Below are positions 57,189-64,000 of a stretch of DNA of 64,000 nt, one piece after another. Position numbers and translations under genes: made by a program. The DNA lies in contig NZ_JAUHHE010000003.1 of the NCBI RefSeq assembly GCF_030410375.1, positions 124,001-188,000 on the forward strand, given 5' to 3'. The DNA comes from Zwartia vadi (lineage in GTDB: Bacteria > Pseudomonadota > Gammaproteobacteria > Burkholderiales > Burkholderiaceae_B). How positions within the stretch are numbered: the stretch's first letter is position 1; every line of letters starts with the position of its first letter. Under the pieces are notes generated by a model that was given only the letters and a program-made list of their open reading frames with translations, made no database searches and was not told the DNA's origin.

Positions 57189-59470
57189 TTGCGCTGATCC
57201 TGCGAGATGTTTTCCTGAGCGGCCTGGCCAAACGCATTGAGGCGCTCTTGTCTGCGCAACACGCGCCAGGCCGGCCATAAGATGAGCGCAAGCGCTGCAA
57301 ACACCAAGCCAAGCGGCCACCAGACTGGCGGATTCCATTCGGCTATTTTTTTGGCACGCAACGCTGGATCAATCTTCATGTATTGCAAGGTATTTCGCAC
57401 CATCTGAGTGGGTTTGGCATTACCCACCCATTGCTGGTACGCCCCACCAGACTTAGGAAAAGCACCAAACATCCAAGGTGCATCTTCTTGCAAAATTTTG
57501 ATCATTTTCGCGATCACCTGGGCCTTTTCATCTCCATCTGGCAAATCACGCATTCTTTCAAACAGTGCGTCGTATTCTGGATTGGCATAATTGGAGGCAT
57601 TTTCTCCACCCTTACCCGCTTTGGCGTTTGGTCCGTAAAGCAAAAACAGGAAGTTCTCCGCATCGGGATAGTCAGCTACCCAGCCCCACATATACATCTG
57701 GGCGACACCGCGGGCCATTTTTTCCTGGAAGCGGTTGTAATCAGTTGAACGGACATCGAGTTGCACGCCAATATTGGCAAATTGTCGCCGCATCCAGTCC
57801 AGCGTAGGACTCGAACCGCCAGCACCGCTCGCAGAGTCAAAATGCAGAACAAGAGGCTCACCGGTTTTCTCATGCCGGCCATTGGGATACCCTGCCTCGG
57901 CCAGAAGACGACGGGCCTCGTCAAGGGATTTACGCTTGGCTTTTCCGTCTTTGACGTCGTACACCACACGATTAATCCCCGCCTCGCCCCCTTGATAACC
58001 CAGAATACCCGGTGGAATCGGACCATAGGCGACCTGAGCCTGATCATTTTGAAATATTGCGACAAACTCTTCCCAGTTGAAAGCAATACTCAAGGCCTGT
58101 CGTAACTTACGGTTCCGGATCTGTTGTTCCGGCGTATCGCCTCGACCAACCACCGGGTCACGCCAATTGAAGCCAAAGTACTGCATTTGCGCTTCGACGG
58201 TGGTTGGCAGCTGAATCCCGTGCTTGGCATACAAAGCGGCTTTCTCTGTTGAATCGCTTGCCGCGACCAGCATCGCGACACCTGTGTCACCGCGATCCAC
58301 TTGAGGAATATCGTAGTAGCCCTGCATGAATTTACCCTGCAAGGGAATACTTTCTTTTTCAATATTAAAAACAATTCGATCAATAAAGGGCGTCATTTTT
58401 CCGCAATCAGCCAACAGTCCTGCCTCGCGGTCGCCCGGTTCACCTTCACAAGGATAAGGCTCGCCCCTGAAATTGGGGTTACGCGACAGCACGTGACGCC
58501 TATTTTGCAAAGACTCCGTCAGCATGTAAGGGCCCGTGCCCACCGGCCAATGATTCAAAGACAAATTACGCTGAGCCATACCGGGCTGACTATAAAAGCG
58601 ATCGGCTTCCCAGGGAATGGGCGCGACAAAAGTCATGGCCAGCCAATACTTGAATTGCGGATACAAGCCTTTCACACGGATGCGCAGTGTGTACTCATCG
58701 AGCGCTTGCACGCCGGAAAAACCGACATTGCGTAAATCAAGCCACGGCAAATCCCGCGCGCCCGCGGGCAGGTCCTTGCGCAAGTCCGCATCCATTTCGC
58801 GCAAACGTTTACCGTAAGCTTCCATGCCAACTATGTGTTGAGCCAGCGTCGAAAAAATCGGAGAGGCGACACGCGGACTGGCTAAGCGACGCAGTGCGTA
58901 TACATAGTCATAAGCAGTCAACTCGCGCGTGCCTGTTTCCTGAAAATCAGGGATGGAAAACTTGTCCTCAAAGTCCTGCGCGTCGATTGGCCAATACCTG
59001 AAACGACCATCGTCCTTGCGCGCAAAGGCAGGATGGGGCTGGTACAAGATACCGGGACGCAGCGTGATGTCATAGACACTTTCAACGATCTCAGAGGCGC
59101 GGGCGTCTGCATCCAGCGTGTTGCCCTGCCAATCCAGAAAAAGAGGCTCAGCCACATGCGTGGCAGTCCGGGGAATCAACTCGTACGGTCGTTTGAGGTA
59201 GTGATAGCCGTACAGCGGCTCGTAAATGTTATAGGTGTAGGGTGTTTCGTCGGTTGAATAAGAGCGCGCCGGATCGAGGTATTTAGGAGAACGTTGTGTA
59301 AAGGCCGTGTACAGAACGTTCTGTTTTTCTGCGCCCGCAGCATACGGGCTATTGATCGGCGAGTCACCCCAAGCAAGACTGGCTGGATTGCGAGGCTCAC
59401 ACCCTGTCAACGCAACGACTGCGCAAAGCGCAAGCGTCGCATAGACTCCAGCGAATCGCTTCAAGAACAT
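57185..59470 (-). CDS. Yej-type ABC importer substrate-binding lipoprotein with C-terminal membrane helix
   Basis: A 761-residue family 5 extracellular solute-binding protein (peptide/nickel type, YejA-like). The signal peptide ends in a lipobox (VVALTGC, Cys24), so it should be lipidated. Family landmarks include GTGPYML, NWEEFVAIF and WGWVADYPDAENFLFLLYG. Unusually, the protein ends with a hydrophobic helix (WWPLGLVFAALALILWPAWRVL is split here; about 715-738) and a short basic tail. This suggests a second, transmembrane anchor. The gene overlaps the nuclease gene by 10 bp and the permease gene by 4 bp. Confidence 0.9.
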   Translation of the reverse strand: MFLKRFAGVYATLALCAVVALTGCEPRNPASLAWGDSPINSPYAAGAEKQNVLYTAFTQRSPKYLDPARSYSTDETPYTYNIYEPLYGYHYLKRPYELIPRTATHVAEPLFLDWQGNTLDADARASEIVESVYDITLRPGILYQPHPAFARKDDGRFRYWPIDAQDFEDKFSIPDFQETGTRELTAYDYVYALRRLASPRVASPIFSTLAQHIVGMEAYGKRLREMDADLRKDLPAGARDLPWLDLRNVGFSGVQALDEYTLRIRVKGLYPQFKYWLAMTFVAPIPWEADRFYSQPGMAQRNLSLNHWPVGTGPYMLTESLQNRRHVLSRNPNFRGEPYPCEGEPGDREAGLLADCGKMTPFIDRIVFNIEKESIPLQGKFMQGYYDIPQVDRGDTGVAMLVAASDSTEKAALYAKHGIQLPTTVEAQMQYFGFNWRDPVVGRGDTPEQQIRNRKLRQALSIAFNWEEFVAIFQNDQAQVAYGPIPPGILGYQGGEAGINRVVYDVKDGKAKRKSLDEARRLLAEAGYPNGRHEKTGEPLVLHFDSASGAGGSSPTLDWMRRQFANIGVQLDVRSTDYNRFQEKMARGVAQMYMWGWVADYPDAENFLFLLYGPNAKAGKGGENASNYANPEYDALFERMRDLPDGDEKAQVIAKMIKILQEDAPWMFGAFPKSGGAYQQWVGNAKPTQMVRNTLQYMKIDPALRAKKIAEWNPPVWWPLGLVFAALALILWPAWRVLRRQERLNAFGQAAQENISQDQRK

Positions 59471-60063
59471 TTTTTATTTTTCCAACACACCACACGCCAC
59501 TCCCAGGGTGCGACCGCATCAGGCTCAGACCAGAGACCTATTTTTTTCTGGCGCGCATTCTTTTCAAGCTCTGGCAAAGAACGATCGCGCAAGTACTTGC
59601 CTTTGGCCTGTTGATTGGCCCAAGCCATTCCCTGCTCGACTTGCAAGCGATTGGCCGTCGTCCCGTCAACCGGGACATCACAAATATGACGCTCGTAGCG
59701 ATCTTTTTCAAAACAGACCACCGTCACAGTTTTACCCGCAACATAATTCGCAAGATTTTTGCGCGAAGCCTCTCCAAAGGGTTGTCCCGGCTGATCACTT
59801 CCATGGGAAGTTTCTGGTGCATCAATACTCGCTAGGCGAATCCGTTCTTGCTTATTGTCGACCAGAAGGTTGATGGTATCCCCATCAGATACACGCACGA
59901 CTTTGCCGGTTAATTTGTACTGGCTACCGGAGGCTTGGGCCACAGAAACGGGCGATGCGGGTATTTTGTCGACCGCCCAAAATAGGGCGACGGCCATGCA
60001 GGCAAACAACACCCCATACCGGTTGAATTTTTTAAAGAGTGAGATCCATCGATTATTTTTCAT
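59461..60063 (-). CDS. membrane-anchored or secreted thermonuclease-like protein (SNase fold)
   Basis: A 200-residue protein. One hydrophobic N-terminal segment (about 17-34) acts as signal or anchor. The staphylococcal-nuclease domain (about 48-190) has VSDGDTINLLVD, IRLASIDAPE and DRYERHICDV, where the metal-binding Asp residues and catalytic Arg/Glu are expected. The catalytic His/Arg set looks intact, so DNase/RNase activity in the periplasm is likely. It is the first gene of the unit with the peptide importer and overlaps it by 10 bp. Confidence 0.88.
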   Translation of the reverse strand: MKNNRWISLFKKFNRYGVLFACMAVALFWAVDKIPASPVSVAQASGSQYKLTGKVVRVSDGDTINLLVDNKQERIRLASIDAPETSHGSDQPGQPFGEASRKNLANYVAGKTVTVVCFEKDRYERHICDVPVDGTTANRLQVEQGMAWANQQAKGKYLRDRSLPELEKNARQKKIGLWSEPDAVAPWEWRVVCWKNKKCS

Positions 60064-60225
60064 TTAACTTATTGATTTATATGTAAATTTTGTTAAAACA
60101 TTCGCCAAAAGATCGCATGGACACCGCTCATGGGTCCATCTCGGAGGATTCAACCCTGGAGCGCTGTTTGAACGCTCATCTTGCACTAAGTTCAAACTGA
60201 CCGCCAACATGATTTAATGCTCTTT

Positions 60226-60241
60226 TACCGAATGTTCGGTA
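60226..60241. promoter_or_regulatory. TetR-type palindrome upstream of the hydroxyacid dehydrogenase gene
   Basis: TACCGAA-TG-TTCGGTA is a perfect 7-2-7 inverted repeat, 35 bp before the ATG at 60277. Its shape resembles operators of TetR-family regulators (ACCGAAC...TTCGGT type). No TetR gene is in the window. The rest of the 60064-60276 gap holds further inverted repeats: ATGGAC/GTCCAT (60117-60139), GAGCG/CGCTC (60159-60177) and GTTTGAA/TTCAAAC (60166-60197). Confidence 0.65.
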
Positions 60242-60276
60242 GCAGATATCAGATCACATCTAGGCTAAATTTAACC

Positions 60277-61224
60277 ATGCAGATCGTATTTCTTGACAGC
60301 GACACCATTCCAACGCCCCTCCCCGTCCCCGAATGGGTCAGCAAATGGGTCAACCTCCCTGCTACCCAACAAAACACCGACGCGGTGGTGCATGCACTAG
60401 CTGATGCCGATATCTGCATTACAAATAAAATCAAGCTGACGCCGAGCATCCTTGCACAGCTACCAAAACTTAAGTTTGTCTGTGTGGCTGCAACGGGCTA
60501 TGACTGCGTGGACTTACAAGCCTGCCGCGAGCATGGCATCGTTGTGTCGAATGTTCCCGGCTATTCCAGGCAAAGCGTGGGCGAGGGTGTGGTCGGTTTT
60601 ATTTTTTCTCTCAGACGCGCACTTCCCTTCTACCAGACCACGGCCAGACAGGCTTGGCCCGAGTCGCCTCATTTTTGTGTGCACGGCGCCCCTGTGTTGA
60701 ATGTACGAGGCGCCACACTTGGTATTTTTGGTCGAGGTGCGATTGGCAACGAAGTCGCCACCTTAGCCAAAGCGCTCGGCATGAATGTCTTGTTCGGCGA
60801 ACATCGCAATCGTCCCGACATCCGCCCGGGTTACGTCAGGTTTGAAACCTTGCTCGCACAAAGCGACATCATCACATTGCACTGCCCGCTGACCGAAGCA
60901 ACGCGCGGCATGATTGGTCACGCTGAAATTTCCCAGATGAAGCGAGGCGCCATGCTGATCAACACTTCGCGCGGTCCGCTGATCAATGAGGAAGCCGTTG
61001 CGGATGGCTTACTCAGCGGACAACTCGGCGGTGTCGCACTCGATGTACTTTCTGTCGAACCACCGCCTGCCGCAAATACCCTACTGCAGATGCATCTACC
61101 TAATTTAATCATCACTCCCCACATCACTTGGGCCAATGAACATGGCATGCAAAGCCTGATGGCTGGCATCATCGGTAATCTGAATGCATTTGCGCAGGGT
61201 CAGCCTGTCAATGTGGTGAGTTGA
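60277..61224 (+). CDS. D-2-hydroxyacid dehydrogenase (glycerate/hydroxypyruvate type)
   Basis: A 315-residue NAD(P)-dependent dehydrogenase. The dinucleotide motif is GIFGRGAIGNEVA. The catalytic triad is Arg in NTSRGPLIN, Glu in LSVEPP and His in TPHITWAN. The sequence is closest to the glycerate dehydrogenase (HprA) type, but the substrate is not fixed by motifs. I used the ATG at 60277 (MQIVFLDSD); an upstream frame from 60217 would cover the palindrome. It opens a four-gene plus-strand unit with a transporter and AtuA proteins. Confidence 0.92.
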   Translation: MQIVFLDSDTIPTPLPVPEWVSKWVNLPATQQNTDAVVHALADADICITNKIKLTPSILAQLPKLKFVCVAATGYDCVDLQACREHGIVVSNVPGYSRQSVGEGVVGFIFSLRRALPFYQTTARQAWPESPHFCVHGAPVLNVRGATLGIFGRGAIGNEVATLAKALGMNVLFGEHRNRPDIRPGYVRFETLLAQSDIITLHCPLTEATRGMIGHAEISQMKRGAMLINTSRGPLINEEAVADGLLSGQLGGVALDVLSVEPPPAANTLLQMHLPNLIITPHITWANEHGMQSLMAGIIGNLNAFAQGQPVNVVS

Positions 61225-61231
61225 GATTGCT

Positions 61232-62146
61232 TTGAGTTCAACCGTCTCAACGCCGTCGCTTCGCGCGGCGTACATCAAACTCGTGTTGTGCGCGTTTTTC
61301 TGGGGGGCGACTTTTATCGCGGGACGCATCGCCGTCCAATCCATGCCCCCACTAACCGTCGCGACTGGACGTTTTCTGGTGGCCTTGGTGCTGCTGCTCT
61401 TGATTGCTTATCGCGTCGAAGGCGGTCTGCCTAAACTGAGTCGCCAGCAACTCGTCGTCACGCTTCTCTTGGGTCTGTCCGGCGTCACAATCTACAACGT
61501 GTTCTTCTTTGGTGCATTGCAGCGTATGCCCGCCGGCAAGACGGCCTTGCTCGTCGCGCTCAGCCCCATTTTGACAGCCGTCACGGTCGCGCTCATTCTC
61601 AAAGAAAAGCTTGGTCTCTACCGTTGGGGAGGTATCGCCCTCGCGCTCATCGGCACTCTCACTATCGTGACACAAGGTGAGATCTTCAACGCAATGCAAG
61701 CGCTGATGCGATCTTTTGGCTGGGGTGAGCTCTTGATGTTTGGTGCCATCCTCAGTTGGGTCAGCTACACCGTCATCAGCCGGTTCGCGCTCAAAGGACT
61801 CACACCGATCGTAGCAACCACCTACGCCACGCTCTGGGGGACGCTCATGCTGGGTCTAGCCGCCTTGACAGAGCTCGATACCCTCGGGCCAGAGATGCTG
61901 ACCTGGGGTAATTTTGTCTCTATTTTTTACCTCGGAGCCTTTGGTTCGGCCATCGCGTTCATCTGGTACAACGAAGGCGTCAAAATGATCGGCCCGGCCA
62001 GAACGGTTGTCTTTACTAACTTAGTGCCTGTTTTTGGCTTATTGTTAGGCTATCTTATCCTCGATGAGCCAATCTACCTTTCAATGATCATAGGCGGAGC
62101 GATTGTGATTGCTGGCGTCACCCTCACTAATCAGGCGAATAAATGA
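61232..62146 (+). CDS. DMT/EamA family transporter
   Basis: A 304-residue inner membrane protein with about ten helices in two EamA repeats (about 15-145 and 160-295), typical of drug/metabolite exporters such as RhtA or YdcZ relatives. The frame opens after a stop at 61217, and the only plausible start is TTG at 61232, 7 bp after the dehydrogenase stop. Its stop overlaps the AtuA gene start (ATGA). The substrate is unknown; a link to the adjacent hydroxyacid or acyl-CoA metabolism is inference. Confidence 0.9.
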   Translation: MSSTVSTPSLRAAYIKLVLCAFFWGATFIAGRIAVQSMPPLTVATGRFLVALVLLLLIAYRVEGGLPKLSRQQLVVTLLLGLSGVTIYNVFFFGALQRMPAGKTALLVALSPILTAVTVALILKEKLGLYRWGGIALALIGTLTIVTQGEIFNAMQALMRSFGWGELLMFGAILSWVSYTVISRFALKGLTPIVATTYATLWGTLMLGLAALTELDTLGPEMLTWGNFVSIFYLGAFGSAIAFIWYNEGVKMIGPARTVVFTNLVPVFGLLLGYLILDEPIYLSMIIGGAIVIAGVTLTNQANK

Positions 62147-63522
62147 GTACTCCACACACATCTCAACCCTCTCAGCGGCCACTATACGTTGGCTGCGCGA
62201 CAGGGTTTTCAGGAGACCGGACAGATGGCGCCGGCCCTGTCGTCGACACCCTCATCAAGCTGGGTGGCGGCGTTTTAAACTTTGAAACTCTCGCTGAACG
62301 AACCCTTGCGTTGGCACAAATTGAAAAACGCAAAGATCCCAAGTTGGGCTATGAGCCTCTCCTTGCCGATCTCGTCGGTCCCGTGCTCAAACGCTGCCTT
62401 GATCACAAGATTCAAATCGTCAGTAACTTTGGGGCGGCCAATCCTCAAGCGGCCGCACAAAGGATTTTTGCGCTCGCGCGTGAGCAAAATCTTCGTGCGC
62501 CTCGCATCGCGGTCGTGTACGGGGACGATCTGACCAAACCTGAACAACTGAATTTTTTACTCAAAAAACTGGGCACTGATATTGACCCCGCTCGCGTCGT
62601 CAGTGCCAACGCCTACATCGGCGCCTTTGAAATTGCGCAAGCGCTCAGGGATGGTGCCGATGTTGTGGTCACAGGGCGCGTTTCTGACCCCTCTCTCACA
62701 CTTGGCCCCGCCATCGCGCATTTTGGCTGGGCGATGGACGATTGGCACAAAATGGGCTGCGGCACAATGGCCGGGCACATGCTCGAATGCGGCACACAAG
62801 TGTCTGGCGGCTACTACAGTGTACCGGGTCAAAAATCCGTTCCGGGTATGGACCAAATCGGTTTCCCTATTGCTGAAATCCGCGCAGATGGAAGCTTCTC
62901 GGTTTTTAAAGCCGACCACACAGGTGGGCTCGTGGATGACCGTACTGGTCGCGAACAGATTTTGTACGAAGTACATGATCCCGCTCGCTATCTGACACCT
63001 GACGTCACTGCCGACATTACCGAGGCCACCATCACCCAAGAAGGTGAAAACCGGATTCGTATCGAAGGCATTCAGGGTCACCCGCGGCCGGCCGAACTGA
63101 AAGTAAATGTATGTTATGACAATGGCTATCTGGCCGAGGCCGAGATCTCCTATGCAGGCTTTCGCGCGCGCGAACGCGCGGCACTTGCCGGCGAAACCGT
63201 GCGCAAGCGAATTGGACACTTGTTGCCTTTACGCGTGGACCTGATCGGGGCACTCAGCATTTTTGGTGATGACGCGGGCGAATTAATGGGTCAAGGACTG
63301 CCTGAATCCCGCGATGTTCGCCTGCGTGTCGCCGGAGTACATAAAGACAAAGCGATTGCAGAAAAAATCCTTCGCGAAGTCACTTCGCTTTATTGCTGCG
63401 GGCCTGCTGGTGGGGGTGGCGTACGGACGTCTCTCAGACCCCGACTCGACACATTGTCCTGCACGATCCCGCGTGAGTCCGTCCCGTGTGGCTATCACTT
63501 TGTCGAGGAGCAGCGTCCATGA
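62143..63522 (+). CDS. AtuA family protein (DUF1446)
   Basis: A 459-residue protein of the AtuA/DUF1446 family, named after the acyclic terpene utilisation cluster of Pseudomonas. Family motifs are GFSGDRTDGAGP at the N-terminus, VTGRVSDPSLTLGPAI, and GAGHMLECGTQ-like GTMAGHMLECGTQVSGGYY in the middle. The biochemical role is not established. The start (62143) and end (63522) both overlap neighbours by ATGA, so this is a tightly coupled unit. Terpene use is not implied by the neighbours here. Confidence 0.9.
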   Translation: MSTPHTSQPSQRPLYVGCATGFSGDRTDGAGPVVDTLIKLGGGVLNFETLAERTLALAQIEKRKDPKLGYEPLLADLVGPVLKRCLDHKIQIVSNFGAANPQAAAQRIFALAREQNLRAPRIAVVYGDDLTKPEQLNFLLKKLGTDIDPARVVSANAYIGAFEIAQALRDGADVVVTGRVSDPSLTLGPAIAHFGWAMDDWHKMGCGTMAGHMLECGTQVSGGYYSVPGQKSVPGMDQIGFPIAEIRADGSFSVFKADHTGGLVDDRTGREQILYEVHDPARYLTPDVTADITEATITQEGENRIRIEGIQGHPRPAELKVNVCYDNGYLAEAEISYAGFRARERAALAGETVRKRIGHLLPLRVDLIGALSIFGDDAGELMGQGLPESRDVRLRVAGVHKDKAIAEKILREVTSLYCCGPAGGGGVRTSLRPRLDTLSCTIPRESVPCGYHFVEEQRP

Positions 63523-63908
63523 ATGCAAAGATTAATCAAACAGCCGTTGAGCTACCCCTTTATCAACTTGCCCATGGGCGTGCAGGTGACAAAGGCAACA
63601 CCTCAAACATCAGCGTGATCGCCTGGAATCAAGCCTGTTTTGATGTCTTGGTCGCCCAAGCAACGGAAACAAAAGTGGCACAGTGGTTTGGCTACCGACA
63701 CCCCACCCGGGTGACGCGCTATGTTTTACCAAAGCTTCTGGCGCTGAACTTCGTCCTTGAAGGCATTCTGGATGGTGGCGTCAATGATGCCCTCAATCTG
63801 GATACGCATGGAAAAGGCTTGTCTTTCTGGATGATGGACATGCCTGTCGAGGTGCCCCGAGAGCTTGCTCAAACGCTCACCGTCAAAGAGTATTCTCTAT
63901 CGGTCTAG
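63519..63908 (+). CDS. AtuA-related small protein
   Basis: A 129-residue protein that matches the C-terminal domain found fused to AtuA in other bacteria (PLYQLAHGRAGDKGNTSNISVI and FVLEGILDGGVNDALNLDTHGK, each shortened to its core). Here it is a separate gene whose ATG at 63519 overlaps the AtuA stop. The two proteins probably act as one enzyme or complex. Confidence 0.9.
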   Translation: MNAKINQTAVELPLYQLAHGRAGDKGNTSNISVIAWNQACFDVLVAQATETKVAQWFGYRHPTRVTRYVLPKLLALNFVLEGILDGGVNDALNLDTHGKGLSFWMMDMPVEVPRELAQTLTVKEYSLSV

Positions 63909-63960
63909 GTACGACTGCTTTAAAATTTTGTTCTCGACTCATTGCATTGGAGATTTATTC

Positions 63961-64000
63961 ATGAAAACCAGACGTCACGCACTCCTTGCAGGCCTCTGCG
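63961..64000 (+). CDS. start of an exported protein, cut by the window edge
   Basis: The ATG at 63961 follows GGAG and opens MKTRRHALLAGLC, a basic start leading into a hydrophobic stretch as in a signal peptide. Only 13 codons are present. In related genomes AtuA pairs are often followed by a tripartite tricarboxylate (Bug/TctC) binding protein; that identity is a guess. Confidence 0.6.
   Translation, partial: MKTRRHALLAGLC

Noticed and set aside
57189-57338. N-terminal extension of the YejB-like permease
   Set aside because: It only reads through the 3' end of the binding-protein gene; the ATGA overlap at 57188 is the natural start.

Overview
The window looks like a core chromosomal segment of a betaproteobacterium in the Burkholderiales, most likely an Alcaligenaceae-type organism of moderate GC. 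The taxonomic call is inference. It rests on the gene content and order: rluD-pgeF-phaC-phaB-phaR; a GntR regulator between mdh and sdhCDAB-sdhE-gltA; odhA-odhB-lpdA-zapE; prpB-prpC-acnD-prpF followed by acnB and acnA; DUF2863-earP-efp; and an AtuA-type pair at the right edge. I see no prophage, insertion sequence, CRISPR array, rRNA or tRNA gene.

Layout. 1-436: 5' part of a [2Fe-2S] subunit of a molybdenum hydroxylase. 657-8410: cyanophycin locus, with a DUF1854 protein and an unusual ABC exporter on the minus strand, divergent from a short CphA2-like synthetase and a full-length CphA. 8417-13349: minus-strand polyhydroxybutyrate (PHB) operon end (phaC, phaB, phaR) behind pgeF and rluD. 13400-21319: housekeeping genes bamD, dinG-like, tex, trpS and zapE. 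21368-36770: TCA block with lpdA, odhB, odhA, the malic enzyme maeB, gltA, sdhE, sdhBADC, a GntR regulator and mdh. 36854-49044: 2-methylcitrate cycle (prpB, prpC, acnD, prpF), a small membrane/GNAT pair, and the aconitases acnB and acnA. 49125-52986: DUF2863, the EF-P arginine rhamnosyltransferase earP, efp, and two small cysteine-containing proteins. 53062-60063: a peptide/microcin C-type (Yej-like) ABC importer with a permease-ATPase fusion, followed upstream by a secreted nuclease. 60277-64000: a D-2-hydroxyacid dehydrogenase, an EamA transporter, AtuA, an AtuA-related protein, and the first codons of an exported protein.

How the genes work together. Nitrogen storage (cyanophycin) and carbon storage (PHB) lie side by side. 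The TCA, malic enzyme and methylcitrate genes supply and drain the acetyl-CoA, NADPH and propionyl-CoA that feed PHB. Two regulatory patterns tie parts of the window together. The first is an identical 20-bp palindromic element in front of GntR/mdh and in front of acnB. The second is a set of TGC/GCA-type near-palindromes at about 20-bp spacing in front of maeB.

Most of the window is ordinary core metabolism. The least understood part is the cyanophycin-linked ABC transporter/DUF1854 pair together with the truncated second cyanophycin synthetase.
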